64,000 bases of DNA, taken from contig JAGYIL010000001.1 in NCBI GenBank assembly GCA_018402545.1, forward strand, positions 2,763,794 to 2,827,793. The letters run 5' to 3'. The stretch's first letter is position 1, and each line of letters begins with the position of its first letter. This DNA comes from Saccharospirillum sp. Lineage in GTDB: Bacteria; Pseudomonadota; Gammaproteobacteria; Pseudomonadales; Natronospirillaceae. Under the pieces are notes generated by a model that was given only the letters and a program-made list of their open reading frames with translations, had not been told where the DNA came from and made no database searches. Below, piece by piece: positions 32,520 through 43,154 of this stretch. A program made the translations under genes and the position numbers.

Positions 32520-35500
32520 ATGGCTGGCAATAACGAACACGTCAATCTGCTGATCTCCGCCGCCGTCGATGGTTTGAAAAATATCGAAGCGCTGGTGTCG
32601 GAAATGGAGCAGCTGGAGCAGACTGGCAAAGACCAACTGCCGGACAGCACCAAACAATTTCGCGATGGGCTCGATGACACCACCGGGGCCATGCAAGAAC
32701 TGCGTGCCCGCCTCGAAAGCCTGACCGACCAAAAAGCCCTGATCGGCCAATTCGTCAGCCTGAAAAAAGAAACCCAGGATCTGGCCGACCAGCAGGAATC
32801 CGCCAGTCAGCGGGCCACTGAACTCGGCCGCGCACTGGCACTCACTGAAAATCCAACCCGCAAACAGACCGCCGAATTCGAGCGCGCCCGCAAGGCCGCC
32901 AAAGAAGCCGACACCGCCTGGCAATCCAACCAGGTGCGATTGCAATCGCTGCGCAAAACCCTGAACGATGCCGGCATTAGCACCAAAGACCTGGCCGGTG
33001 CCCAGCAGCGGGTGAAAACTGAAATCATCGACGTCGACGCTGAGGTTGAAACGCTGCGTCTGGAGCTGAAGGGCATGCGCGACAGCGCCGTCGACGCATC
33101 AAAAGGTACCGACCAGGCAAGCAAAAGCACCCAAAACCTGGGGGAAGAATCCGAGAAAACCGGCGGCCGACTAAGCAAGTTGGTGGGCCCTCTCAAAGCC
33201 GTCGGTACCGCCGTTGTCGGGTTTACCGCAGCGGCTGGCGCATCCATTGCCACTCTCAGTATTTTCAGCCGCAGCCAGGCTCAAGTCGCCGACTCCCTGA
33301 CCAATACCAGCGCCGCCCTGAACATCAACCGGGAGGCTCTGCAGATCTGGGAGATCGCCGGCGAGCGCGTTGGCCTGACCGGTGAGAACGTCGTCAACAT
33401 ACTGGGCAGCATCACCGAGCGACTGGGTGAACTCTCGGCATCGGGCACCGGTGAAGCGGCCGACGTGTTCGACAAACTGAACCTCAACATCCGCGAATTC
33501 TCTCAACTCGCGCCCGACCAGCAGTTGATCAAACTGGCCGGTGCCATCGAGCAGCTCGACAGCAAATCCGAACAGGTCGCGCTGCTGGAAAAACTGGGGT
33601 CTGATGCTGCCCGCTTGCAACCCTTGCTGGAGAACAACGCAGCGGGCCTGCGCGCCATCGCGGCCGAGGCTCGCCAGCGCGGCGCCATTTACACCGAGGC
33701 GGAACTCGACCAACTCAACAAAGCCAACGATGTCTACAACGACATTCAGCTGCGCATTCAGGGGTTAACCCGGCGCATCGGTTCCGAACTCGCCCCCGCC
33801 GTTGCTAACGCTACCGACAGAGTACTCGACCTGTTCGACCAGGCCGGTGCCGGCGACAAGCTTATTGAAACCTTCCAGAAGGTGATCGACTGGGGCGCTC
33901 GCTTGGCCACCAATCTGGTCACCAATTCCGAGAGCATTGTCGGCGGCTTTAACAAGCTGATGCAGACGGCCACCTTCCTGGGCAATTCATTCAAGGCGGC
34001 GTTCCAAACCGTGCAGGCTGCAGCAACTGGTTTTCTGACCATCGTTGCCGGTGCGATCGCTTCGTTCATGACCAACCTGGAAGTGATGGCCGGCGGCCTG
34101 AATCAGATCGGCCTGCTCAGCGACGAAACCTTTCAGAAATTGGCCATTCACGCCCACGCAGCGCGTGAGTCCACCAAAGATCTGGCGCAACAAACCCTGG
34201 ACTACGGCAAAGCCGCACTCGAATCCGGCCGCGCCGCAGCCCGCGCTTTCGACGAAACCGCGCCCGCCGTTGCCGAGGTCGCCGACAACACCGAACGCGC
34301 CACCGAGAACATGGAGGAGCTCGGCAACACAACCGAAACCGCCCTCGACAAAGCGCGTCAGGCCGCACGGGAAACCCAGGGCGATATCGAAGATTTAAAC
34401 GAAGCCCTGTCCGATATCGGGCTGGATCCGGAGCGCTATGCCAGCGGCCTCTCGACCATCGAAAAGGAAACGCTCGACACCTTCGGCAAGATCACCAACA
34501 ACGCCCAGGCAACTGGAAAGCAGGTGTCGGATGCCCTGCTGGCCTCGCTGGCAAAGGTCGAATCCGAAGGTGCCCTCGTCCGGCTGGAACAGCAATATCG
34601 GTCCGCCAACGAGGCGGGTAAACAAAGCGCCAGCGAATTCGCCGCCGGCCTCGATGCCATCAACGGCCGGATGCAGGAGCTCAGGGAAAGCGGCGACGCC
34701 AGCACTGAGCTGGCCCAAACCGTCGAAGCCGGCCAGCAACGCGTTCGCCGCGCGCTCGAAGACACCCAGGCAACGGTTGCCGCCACCAACAACGCCTTTC
34801 GTGCGTCCGGCGAATTGGCCACGTCACTGGCTGAACAAGTCGTCGGGTTCATCAACGCCGCCAATGATGAACTGGCAACCCTGGGTGTCGCTGCGCAGAA
34901 CAGTTTCAAAGAGGCCTTGAACCTGCCGGTTCAGCCGGTGCTCGATGACGTCGAACGCCTCAAGCAAGGGGTCGAAGAAGCGCAGACCAGCCTGGCCGAC
35001 AACGTGCGCGACATGCTGACCAGCTTCGATGCCAGTGGTGTCTCGCAGTTTGCCGCCGAAGTGGAGCAAGCCAAGAACCAGACGCTGATCGCCTGGAGCC
35101 AACAGGAACTGGCCTACCGCGATTTAATGACCGCGATCAGCGACGGCAGCCTGCAGGGTGAACAATTGGTGCGCCAGGCCGAGCGTGCACAAAACCAGTT
35201 CGACCTGCTCGATCAGCAATCCCTCAGCGCTCTGCAAAGTGCGATCGCTTCCGCGCGCACTGAAATGGACGCCTTCAGCGACAGCGCCGCCAACACCCTG
35301 ACCGGTTTGCAGAACGAACTGGACCGCCTGCGCGGCAACATGGACGCCGTTGAACAACGCCGACTCGCCCAGCAACGCGCCGAACTGGAAGCCCAAATCG
35401 AACAGGCCCGCGCCCTGGGTGATCAGCAAGCTCTAAATGATCTGCAGGAAGCGCTGAAAGTACTCGAGCAAATCAACCAGGAGCGACAGAAGCAACAAGC

Positions 35501-35717
35501 CGAAGACGCGAAGCAGGCAAACAACGATCGCACCAACCGAAGCGACACGGCATCGAGCAATCAGACAACCAGCCAGCAGGAAACCCAGCAACCAAGCCGG
35601 AACCAAACCGTCGATCTGCAACTGCCCAGCGGTACCGCAACCATCTCCGGTGACCCAGCGGATATGAACCGCTTCATGGAATACCTGGAACAAGCCGGAT
35701 TGAGAGCCAGCCAATGA
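32520..35717 (+). CDS. Tail tape measure protein
   Basis: 1065 residues, mostly long helices with Gln/Ala/Glu-rich heptads. Hydrophobic segments occur near 225-250 (VGFTAAAGASIATLSI) and 500-520 (GFLTIVAGAIASFM). The N-terminus (NLLISAAVDGLKNIEALV) is the usual TMP start. At about 1.5 angstrom per residue it would set a tail near 160 nm. Only 123 bases separate it from the major tail gene, leaving no room for the usual frameshifted chaperone pair. Confidence 0.9.
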   Translation: MAGNNEHVNLLISAAVDGLKNIEALVSEMEQLEQTGKDQLPDSTKQFRDGLDDTTGAMQELRARLESLTDQKALIGQFVSLKKETQDLADQQESASQRATELGRALALTENPTRKQTAEFERARKAAKEADTAWQSNQVRLQSLRKTLNDAGISTKDLAGAQQRVKTEIIDVDAEVETLRLELKGMRDSAVDASKGTDQASKSTQNLGEESEKTGGRLSKLVGPLKAVGTAVVGFTAAAGASIATLSIFSRSQAQVADSLTNTSAALNINREALQIWEIAGERVGLTGENVVNILGSITERLGELSASGTGEAADVFDKLNLNIREFSQLAPDQQLIKLAGAIEQLDSKSEQVALLEKLGSDAARLQPLLENNAAGLRAIAAEARQRGAIYTEAELDQLNKANDVYNDIQLRIQGLTRRIGSELAPAVANATDRVLDLFDQAGAGDKLIETFQKVIDWGARLATNLVTNSESIVGGFNKLMQTATFLGNSFKAAFQTVQAAATGFLTIVAGAIASFMTNLEVMAGGLNQIGLLSDETFQKLAIHAHAARESTKDLAQQTLDYGKAALESGRAAARAFDETAPAVAEVADNTERATENMEELGNTTETALDKARQAARETQGDIEDLNEALSDIGLDPERYASGLSTIEKETLDTFGKITNNAQATGKQVSDALLASLAKVESEGALVRLEQQYRSANEAGKQSASEFAAGLDAINGRMQELRESGDASTELAQTVEAGQQRVRRALEDTQATVAATNNAFRASGELATSLAEQVVGFINAANDELATLGVAAQNSFKEALNLPVQPVLDDVERLKQGVEEAQTSLADNVRDMLTSFDASGVSQFAAEVEQAKNQTLIAWSQQELAYRDLMTAISDGSLQGEQLVRQAERAQNQFDLLDQQSLSALQSAIASARTEMDAFSDSAANTLTGLQNELDRLRGNMDAVEQRRLAQQRAELEAQIEQARALGDQQALNDLQEALKVLEQINQERQKQQAEDAKQANNDRTNRSDTASSNQTTSQQETQQPSRNQTVDLQLPSGTATISGDPADMNRFMEYLEQAGLRASQ

Positions 35718-36112
35718 CACTCGACGACCTGACATTACCAGACAGCCTGGTCTGGACCGATGAATTCAACTTCAACCAGATGGCGCAGGAAACCGAGCGC
35801 AGCCTGACCGGTGGCCTGCTGGTGCAAGAAGGTGCCAAACAATTCGGCCGCCCCATCACCCTGTCTGAAAACTGGCTGGACCGCGCGACGCTGGATGCCC
35901 TGGTGACTAAGGAAGGTTTGGCCACCACACCCATGACGCTGGTGCTGGCCGACGGCCGTGAATTCGCCGTCATTTTCGATCGCACCCGGGGCCCGGCCAT
36001 CGAGGCCACTCCCGTTCACCGACTCGCCACGGCGGCCAACGTGCCCACCTGGAAATACCAGGTAACCCTGCGCCTGCTCACCGTCGAACCGCCACCCGAA
36101 CCCGAGGAATAA
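35714..36112 (+). CDS. Tail protein of unknown role
   Basis: 132 residues, beta-rich (SLVWTDEFNFNQMAQETERS, then MTLVLADGREFAVIFDRTRG, 20 residues). It overlaps the tape measure stop (ATGA) and comes four bases before the large repeat protein. Position suggests a distal-tail or baseplate connector; no family claimed. Confidence 0.6.
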   Translation: MTLDDLTLPDSLVWTDEFNFNQMAQETERSLTGGLLVQEGAKQFGRPITLSENWLDRATLDALVTKEGLATTPMTLVLADGREFAVIFDRTRGPAIEATPVHRLATAANVPTWKYQVTLRLLTVEPPPEPEE

Positions 36113-36115
36113 ACC

Positions 36116-39100
36116 ATGGCCATCACAGCCGCTGACATTAAATTGATGCAACCCGAACGCCTGACTGACAACGCCGACGGCGGTGGGCAGATGACGGGCC
36201 TGCCGATCATCGACGGCGACATCAACAACCTGTTTGAAGACATCTCCCGGGTAAACCGGACCTATGGCCATACCAGCATGCGCAAGGCCTTTCTCAAGGT
36301 GGATACCCAAACCGCCGACCTGTATCTGGATGCCCACACCATCCTGAGCACCCAGCCCCAGGACCCGAACGTCAGCGCCCTGCTGTTCACCACCCAGGAC
36401 TTCTACGACGAACGAGCCAACGCCCGCCAGCGCGTGGAATCGTTCGTCGTCCAGGGGCCCGAAACCGGCCTGCAGCTGCGCGGTACTCAACTGAAAGGCC
36501 AGCAGACCATCATCGTCTACGCCCCCAACAATGGCACTCCGGCCCCCGAGGGTGGCGAAACTTACATGCTGCAGGAGGGGGAGACCGACGACACCAAGCA
36601 ATTCGTTAAAGTGCTGGACGTAACCGAAACCCGCGAAACGTTTACCTATGTGGTTGGCAGCGATATCCGCAGCTTCACCGCCCGCCAGTTCATCATGCAG
36701 CTGAGCGCGGAGCTGAAACAGGACTACCCGGCTAACGACCCGCACCCGGTACCTCGCAACGACTCAAAGGTGTACAGCACCCAGCCGGCGACCAGTGCGA
36801 AATACTACGGCACCACCACCCTGGCCAACCCAGCAACAAGCGGCGCCACCAGCGTGCGCGTGGCCGATACCTTTGCACCGATCATCCCCACCGCCAGCAA
36901 TGAAACACCGGTGATCGACCAACGCCCCGGCGGATTTACTGACGTGATTGTTCCCTCCGGACAGCGCCAAAGCCTACCCGTGACCGTCGCCCCCGCGACC
37001 GTGATCACACTGCCGACGGCCATCGTCCCGGGTTCCATTGAGCTGGATATCAGCGGCACGACCTACCACGACGAGCGCGAGGCCCTGCTGAACCCAACCG
37101 GCCAACCCGGGATATTCACCCAGGTCGAGATCGATTACCCGAACGGCACCATCAACCTGATCGATGTAAGCGGCGCGACCGGAACGATCAGCTGGACGCC
37201 CGGTGCCGCGAAAACCCACGTCCCGCATACCGGCAAAATCGACATCGACGAAACCAACCGCAATTTCAACTACGTGTTGGGGCTGGACCCGGCACCGAGC
37301 CCGCACACCCTGGTGGTGGCATACCAGTACTTGGGCAAGTGGTACGAGCTGCGCGATGACGGTGCTGGCAATCTGATCGGCGAAGGCAGTGGCCAGGTGG
37401 ACTACAGCACCGGCAGCGCCATCGCCACCCTGACCGCACAGCCCGACGCCAACAGCGTGTTGTTCTACCGCTGGACCGAGGCGAGCCGATACGACGACGT
37501 AACCGGCGAAGGCTTCACCGGCACCACACCCGTGACCCTGACCACCGATCACGACGACCTGGAGCCCGGCACCGTCAGCGTGACTTGGACCAGCGAAGGC
37601 GTGCAGAAAAGCGCGAGCGATGGCAGTGGTGACGGCACCCTGGCCGGTGACGCCACTGGCACCGTGGAATACAGCGACGGCCGCCTGCGCCTAAACACCA
37701 GTGACCTGCCAGACACCGGTACCGACTGGGCGATCAGCTACGACTACACCCCGAGCAGCGTGGCCACCGAAACCCACGACGAAGTGATACCGGACAACAC
37801 CACCCGCGCCGACGTATCTCTGAGCCTGCCGGCGGGCCTGGCACCCGGCAGCATTCGGTTCTCCATCATCAAATCCGTAACGCGTGTCGTGAAAGACTGG
37901 CAAGACAATACCGTCGACAGCAGCGACCGGAGCCAGACCCTGAGCATCCGGGACAACGGCAATGGCATCTTGATCGAGGGCCGCCTGGGCGCTCCGGTCG
38001 GCAGCATTAACTACACCACCGGCGCGGCCACCGTCACCGGTACCACCATTCTGGCCGAGCGCAATGTGAAGACCACCCAGAAACAAAAGCCACCGACCAA
38101 TGGCGCCTTTTTTAACAGTGCCAGCCTGGTGATCAAGGAGACCACCACCGAAAAGATCAACAGCCAGAACGTCCAGGTTCGGTACCGCCAACCGAATACG
38201 CCCGTGGCCGGTACCACTAACCGCAGCCCGACGGCCTACGCCTGGCAATTCAACTTGACCAGCAACGACAACCTGGTACCCGGCAGCGTGATTCTGGAAG
38301 CCGGCAGCGAGACCTGGTACGACGACGGCGATGGCCGCCTCCTGCGCAACTTCAACACCCAGACCGGTACCGGCACCCCGATCGGCACCATTGACTACGA
38401 GACCACGCTGGTGGAAATCGACGCCTACGCCGGCCGACCCGCCCGGGTGACGATTACCCCCGTGGCCCTGCTAACCGGTGAAGACTGGGGCGTGCTGTTC
38501 GGCGCCTACTTCCGCACCAGCGCCGCGCCCTTGCGTCCCAACGGCTTCACCATGCGCGGTGACGACCTGAACGGCACCCAGTACAACGGCCAGGCTGACA
38601 ACGAGGGCACCATTACCGGCGGCGGTATCAGCGGCGAGGTGGACCTGCAGAAAGGGCTGGTGAACATCACCTTCGGCACCAAGCCCGTGCAGGCCAACAC
38701 CGTTTTTTATAATGCGGTGAGCTATAAGAACATTCCACTGAACCCGGCCATTCTGGGCCTCGACCCGGTGCGACTTCCCGCTGACGGCAAGGTCCCGATT
38801 CTGCGCGACGCCGACATCCTGGTGCTGACCCATACCGCAAAAGACACCATCGACACACCGACGGCTGGCCAGGTCATCAGCGCCGGCCGCGACCGCCTGC
38901 ACGACGCCTGGATTGAAGACGACAACGAAACCCGCCTGGATCCACTGCAGTACACCGTGGACAAGGAAGCCGGCACCGTCACCCTGGCCGACCCCTTCAC
39001 CGCTCAGGATGCCGACAGCAATGCCCTGGTGGGCGATTTGTACCTGGTGCACCGCGTCGACGAAATGGCCCTATGCACCGAGGCGAGAATCGACGGCACC

Positions 39101-39613
39101 CTGCAGCTGGCCCAACCGCTTTATCACGACCTGCCTGCCAACGAGACCTGGGTGGCCAGCGCCATCTACATGGGCAGCCTGCGTGCCCGGGTAAAAGACT
39201 GGGCGAGCTACACCACCGACCCCGGCGGCTACGACGACACCGGCACAGCCACCAACGCCCAATACAACCAGGTGGCCTTCCCAGTCGCCATCGACAACCG
39301 GGGCAGCGTGCCCGATCGCTGGAAGTTGCAATTCACGTCATCCAGCGCGTTCGAGCTGTACAGCGAAAACCGGGGTCTGGTGGCCACCGGTTCCACCGCC
39401 GTGGACTTCAGCCCGGTCAACCCGCAAACGCAGACCCCTTACTTCACCATCAAGGCCGATGGCTGGGGAACTGGCTGGAGCGTAGGTAACACGGTGCGTT
39501 TTGACACCGACGCAGCAGCTGCACCGTTCTGGCTAATTCGCACCGTCCTGCCAGGCCTGGCCACTGTGGACGATGACCAGTTGAAAATTGAGCTGCGGGG
39601 AGACCATAACTGA
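36116..39613 (+). CDS. Large repetitive tail-tip protein
   Basis: 1165 residues. The N-terminal 230 are mixed. From about residue 300 onward a module recurs at roughly 90-170-residue spacing, marked by a PGSI or PGTV strand, a GNG or GDG turn and a strand such as VDYSTGSAIATL, VEYSDGRLRL, INYTTGAATVTG, IDYETTLVEI or VDLQKGLVNITF. This beta-sandwich repeat resembles bacterial Ig-like modules. No enzyme motif seen. Its place after the tape measure points to the tail tip or a fibre. The stop overlaps the next ATG (TGATG). Confidence 0.7.
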   Translation: MAITAADIKLMQPERLTDNADGGGQMTGLPIIDGDINNLFEDISRVNRTYGHTSMRKAFLKVDTQTADLYLDAHTILSTQPQDPNVSALLFTTQDFYDERANARQRVESFVVQGPETGLQLRGTQLKGQQTIIVYAPNNGTPAPEGGETYMLQEGETDDTKQFVKVLDVTETRETFTYVVGSDIRSFTARQFIMQLSAELKQDYPANDPHPVPRNDSKVYSTQPATSAKYYGTTTLANPATSGATSVRVADTFAPIIPTASNETPVIDQRPGGFTDVIVPSGQRQSLPVTVAPATVITLPTAIVPGSIELDISGTTYHDEREALLNPTGQPGIFTQVEIDYPNGTINLIDVSGATGTISWTPGAAKTHVPHTGKIDIDETNRNFNYVLGLDPAPSPHTLVVAYQYLGKWYELRDDGAGNLIGEGSGQVDYSTGSAIATLTAQPDANSVLFYRWTEASRYDDVTGEGFTGTTPVTLTTDHDDLEPGTVSVTWTSEGVQKSASDGSGDGTLAGDATGTVEYSDGRLRLNTSDLPDTGTDWAISYDYTPSSVATETHDEVIPDNTTRADVSLSLPAGLAPGSIRFSIIKSVTRVVKDWQDNTVDSSDRSQTLSIRDNGNGILIEGRLGAPVGSINYTTGAATVTGTTILAERNVKTTQKQKPPTNGAFFNSASLVIKETTTEKINSQNVQVRYRQPNTPVAGTTNRSPTAYAWQFNLTSNDNLVPGSVILEAGSETWYDDGDGRLLRNFNTQTGTGTPIGTIDYETTLVEIDAYAGRPARVTITPVALLTGEDWGVLFGAYFRTSAAPLRPNGFTMRGDDLNGTQYNGQADNEGTITGGGISGEVDLQKGLVNITFGTKPVQANTVFYNAVSYKNIPLNPAILGLDPVRLPADGKVPILRDADILVLTHTAKDTIDTPTAGQVISAGRDRLHDAWIEDDNETRLDPLQYTVDKEAGTVTLADPFTAQDADSNALVGDLYLVHRVDEMALCTEARIDGTLQLAQPLYHDLPANETWVASAIYMGSLRARVKDWASYTTDPGGYDDTGTATNAQYNQVAFPVAIDNRGSVPDRWKLQFTSSSAFELYSENRGLVATGSTAVDFSPVNPQTQTPYFTIKADGWGTGWSVGNTVRFDTDAAAAPFWLIRTVLPGLATVDDDQLKIELRGDHN

Positions 39614-40971
39614 TGGGACGTTATAACGGCGCGCTGCAGATCGCCCAGGCATTACCCAATAACCTGACGGCTATCGACTTCACTGATTGGGATGAGGCAT
39701 CCGGAACCTTTATAAACAATGGGCTTGCCAGCTTCCCGCAAAACGCAGTTCCCATAAATAACCCTCAGAGAACGACAGAGGGGGTTTTGCTTAATGGAAT
39801 AAACCAGGCTTTGAAGGTCAGGGTAAGCCTTGAAAACGTATCTGTTCGCACAGGGATGCTGCTTTATCGGCCAATAACGATTTCCGATTCATATGCTTTT
39901 GATATGGGCAATGGAGAGAACGGAACGCAAGACTTTTTCGGTCGGATACTCTCCGACGGAACTATGAGAGGAGCGGCAGGCTCAACGTCTGTAGACACCG
40001 ATCCTGGCGTGGTAGTTCCAGGGGAAATAAACGTTTGTTGCATCGATTTTAATCAGAATTTTTCCTTCATGTACAACGGAGTCGTGCCTCAGTTTTCCTA
40101 TAAACAAATTGGGAACGGCTCATTGGTCACTTCATCCGATTACTGGGCTTCCATCGGAGCACGCAGGTCGAACAGCGCTTACGCCAACATAGAAGTATTA
40201 TTCTTTGCGACTTGGGACGACGTTATCGTTGCCAATGAACTGCAGCCGCTGCTGGATTCATTTAATCACTATGGGCGACTGCTTCTACCGACCAATCTGG
40301 ATTCAGCGCGCCATCAGTCAATACTCGCAACCGGATCAACAAGAGAAGTGACAAGCAGAGGATTTGTATTCACTGGCGAAACAAACATGGATATAGCGCT
40401 ACCTTTTGAAAGCGGGCAACCGGTCGAATTCTTCGCGTTCGATACCGACGAAAGCAAAACCAACCTGACCACCGGACCTATTGTTCCAAGTGAGCAGGAA
40501 CCCTTGGTATTCAATCCGGTGGCTGGTAGTGACGGCGACCCCGGTACCGGTCTGGTCGCACACATCGCCGGTACCGTAGCCATCGACGGCAGTGCTGCCG
40601 AGCGCGAAGTCATCGTGATCAGTGACGACCCAAATGGCCGGCAGGTGCTAGGCCAAGGCATGAGTGCACCCGATGGAACCTTCGACATCGAATACAACGA
40701 CTGGGGCGGTGCCGTGATCGCGTTGGCACTCGACAACTACGGCGGCGATTGGAGCCCCGAAACCGCCCTTGCCAGCGGCACCATCATCCACCCGACCACC
40801 CCGAACGGCTACGTCTACGAGGTAACGACCGGAGGCACCACCGGAACGACAGAGCCCGCCTGGTCGATCAACAGCAGCGTGAACGACGGCAGCGTGACGT
40901 TTAACCCGAGGCCGTTTTATCGACCGATAGCCAGCGGGCCACTGGCTGGTGAAGTGTTGCAGCCTGCATGA
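39613..40971 (+). CDS. Mosaic tail-tip protein, candidate receptor-binding
   Basis: 452 residues. Residues about 15-215 look like a LamG/concanavalin-type sandwich (GVLLNGINQALKV, FSFMYNGVVPQFSY, SDYWASIGARRS). Residues about 315-375 resemble a carboxypeptidase-regulatory fold (VIVISDDPNGRQVL, APDGTFDIEYND). The end carries the TTEPAWSINSSVNDGSVTF module shared with the major tail protein. The first two thirds are richer in A+T than the flanks, a sign of domain exchange, as expected for host-range genes. Confidence 0.6.
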   Translation: MGRYNGALQIAQALPNNLTAIDFTDWDEASGTFINNGLASFPQNAVPINNPQRTTEGVLLNGINQALKVRVSLENVSVRTGMLLYRPITISDSYAFDMGNGENGTQDFFGRILSDGTMRGAAGSTSVDTDPGVVVPGEINVCCIDFNQNFSFMYNGVVPQFSYKQIGNGSLVTSSDYWASIGARRSNSAYANIEVLFFATWDDVIVANELQPLLDSFNHYGRLLLPTNLDSARHQSILATGSTREVTSRGFVFTGETNMDIALPFESGQPVEFFAFDTDESKTNLTTGPIVPSEQEPLVFNPVAGSDGDPGTGLVAHIAGTVAIDGSAAEREVIVISDDPNGRQVLGQGMSAPDGTFDIEYNDWGGAVIALALDNYGGDWSPETALASGTIIHPTTPNGYVYEVTTGGTTGTTEPAWSINSSVNDGSVTFNPRPFYRPIASGPLAGEVLQPA

Positions 40972-42857
40972 CCTACATCCCCGAGCAGCCCACCCAAGTT
41001 CAACTGAGCTTCAGTACCGGACCCTACGGCATACCGCTGTACCCCACAGCCGTGCTGCTGGACTTAGCCGACAGCGCGAGCGGCTTGCCGCTGCCCTGGG
41101 TAAAGCCGACCCTGGTGCTTGCCTACCGCATGAGCCTGACCCGGGCCGACACCAGCGGCGCCAGCACCTACGCCCCGCTGACGGCCGCTAACGAGGCCGA
41201 CGACCAACGGGCGGCCGCGTGGGGCAGGGCAAGCCATACGCCCCACCAGGCCGGACTGAGGCACCAGGACGCCGACCATCGGAACCACGGCGCCGGAACA
41301 GCATGGAACGAGGGCACTGGGTACGACCACGACGGCCGCAACCTATGGGAGAACGCCGACGCCAAGGACGCCGGCCAGCGCAGCCCTTGGGAGCTGGCCA
41401 CGCAAAAAGACCGCACCGGCTACAGCGGCCCCTGGATCATGAAAACCCCCTACCGGGACGCGGTACCGAGCCTGCCCTGGTACAGCGTGAACCTGTACGG
41501 CAGCGTCTACGACGACGAGGCCATCCGCGAAGCACTGCGCCAGACCGACACCGCTACCAGCGTCAGCCTGGCCAGCCTGGGCGAGCCCTACACGCCGAGA
41601 GCCTGGGATGCCCAGGTATTCAGCTTCGGCTACACACCACCCAAGCGCCCGAGCGTGCCCCACGACGTGCAAACGGGCATCACCGCCCGCCAGGCGAACA
41701 CCCACGACAACGACCACCGCATTCCCTGGGGCGCAGGCGATACCGTCTGGCGCAACTGGAACCTCCCCTACCCGGTCGAAGACAACGCACCACCCCCGGA
41801 ACCCATAGACCCCCCTGAACGACGGACGGTTTACCTCATCATGAACACACTGCAAATCACCGACGTGGCCACCGGCGCCCCGCTTGATGTCCAGAACGTG
41901 CGCATCAGCCTCGACATCGACAGCATCAGTTGGCAGTTCACCGGCACGCTCTATGGCCAGGGCAGCCTGGCGCTGGTGCAGCCAAACAACCAGGGCATGA
42001 AAGACATTCAGGTGATCATCAACGGCCACACCTGGGTATTCGCGATCGAGCGCTACACCAGCGACGAACGTTTCCCGACCAAGAAATTCAACATCACCGG
42101 CGTCAGCCGCACCCAATACATGGCCAGCCCCTTCGCCCCCGCGCGCAGCTACACCAATACCCTGGCGACCACGGCCGCCCAGGCCGCCACCGCTGAACTG
42201 CAGAACACCGGGTTCACCCTCACCTGGCCCACCAGTGGCGACGCCAACCTGCCCGACTGGCCGATCCCTGCCGGTGCCCTGAGCTACCGCAATAAAAGCC
42301 CCGCCCAGGTTATCGCCCAAATCGTCAAAGCCGCCGGCGGCGTTATGGTGCCCAACCTGGCCAGCGACGGCTGGATCATTCAGCCCCGCTACAAAGTACC
42401 GCCGTGGCAGTGGGCGAGCGCAACACCAGACGCCGAGATCTACATCGGCATGATCCGCAGCCGCAGCGCCCAGTACGAACCCGGGCACGCCTACAACGCC
42501 TGCTATGTGAGCGGCATCACCCAGGGTGTCGCCGTCGACGTTCACCGCCAGGGCAGCGGCGGTACCGACCCCATGCCCGATATCTTCGATGACCTCATCA
42601 CCGACCCACAGCCAGCCATCAGCCGCGGCCGAAACGAGCTGGCCGCCACCGGGCCCAAGGTCATTGAGAACCTGGAAGTTATCATCCCCGAACAAGCGGC
42701 CGCCCCCGGCGTGCTGGTGCCCGGCATGCTTGCCAAAGTCACCCACAACAACCCGGACCAGGACTACTGGGCCCTGGTCCTCGGCAACAGCCTGGCCGCC
42801 AACGGCGCCGGCGGTGCCGCCGTCTATCAAACCGTTACCCTGGAGCGCACAGCATGA
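40968..42857 (+). CDS. Tail hub-like protein
   Basis: 629 residues. The first 280 are polar, Trp/His/Asp-rich and low in hydrophobic segments. From about 285 the protein resembles phage tail hub proteins: LQITDVATGAPLDVQNVRIS, WQFTGTLYGQGSLALVQ, HTWVFAIERY, then GVLVPGMLAKVTHNN near the end. The hub links the tape measure end to the tip. It overlaps both neighbours by four bases. Confidence 0.65.
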   Translation: MTYIPEQPTQVQLSFSTGPYGIPLYPTAVLLDLADSASGLPLPWVKPTLVLAYRMSLTRADTSGASTYAPLTAANEADDQRAAAWGRASHTPHQAGLRHQDADHRNHGAGTAWNEGTGYDHDGRNLWENADAKDAGQRSPWELATQKDRTGYSGPWIMKTPYRDAVPSLPWYSVNLYGSVYDDEAIREALRQTDTATSVSLASLGEPYTPRAWDAQVFSFGYTPPKRPSVPHDVQTGITARQANTHDNDHRIPWGAGDTVWRNWNLPYPVEDNAPPPEPIDPPERRTVYLIMNTLQITDVATGAPLDVQNVRISLDIDSISWQFTGTLYGQGSLALVQPNNQGMKDIQVIINGHTWVFAIERYTSDERFPTKKFNITGVSRTQYMASPFAPARSYTNTLATTAAQAATAELQNTGFTLTWPTSGDANLPDWPIPAGALSYRNKSPAQVIAQIVKAAGGVMVPNLASDGWIIQPRYKVPPWQWASATPDAEIYIGMIRSRSAQYEPGHAYNACYVSGITQGVAVDVHRQGSGGTDPMPDIFDDLITDPQPAISRGRNELAATGPKVIENLEVIIPEQAAAPGVLVPGMLAKVTHNNPDQDYWALVLGNSLAANGAGGAAVYQTVTLERTA

Positions 42858-43087
42858 GCACACGCAACCCCTGGTTAAAATTCCAACGACTGCTGCAAGG
42901 CGAAGGCCGTGCTGTGGTGACCGTGGTCAGCAACAACGGCGACGGCACCAGCACCGTCGAGACGCGCAGCGGTGTGCAGATTAAGGTTAAGGGCGAGAGC
43001 GTCGCGGCTGGTAGCCAGGCGATGATTGAGGGGGGGGAGTTGCGGTATGAGGTGCCGGCGCTGAACAGCAGTGTTGTGGAGATATGA
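42854..43087 (+). CDS. Small hub-associated protein
   Basis: 77 residues forming a probable OB-like strand set (GRAVVTVVSNNGDGTSTVET, 20 residues; VAAGSQAMIEGGEL). It overlaps the hub gene (ATGA) and is the last gene of the late operon. A short punctuation protein after the hub is usual in siphovirus clusters. Confidence 0.6.
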   Translation: MSTRNPWLKFQRLLQGEGRAVVTVVSNNGDGTSTVETRSGVQIKVKGESVAAGSQAMIEGGELRYEVPALNSSVVEI

Positions 43088-43154
43088 GTGATAGAACTGT
43101 GAACGCTACTATTGTAGTCTGCTGTTATGTAGTAAATAAAAAGGCAAGGACAGC

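Noticed and set aside
41343..42863. Long minus-strand open frame (506 codons) opposite the tail hub gene
   Set aside because: High-G+C antisense frame with Gly/Val/Asp-rich, low-information text; the plus-strand gene has operon overlaps and tail-hub features. The same holds for long minus-strand frames at 26475-28515 and 35735-36745.
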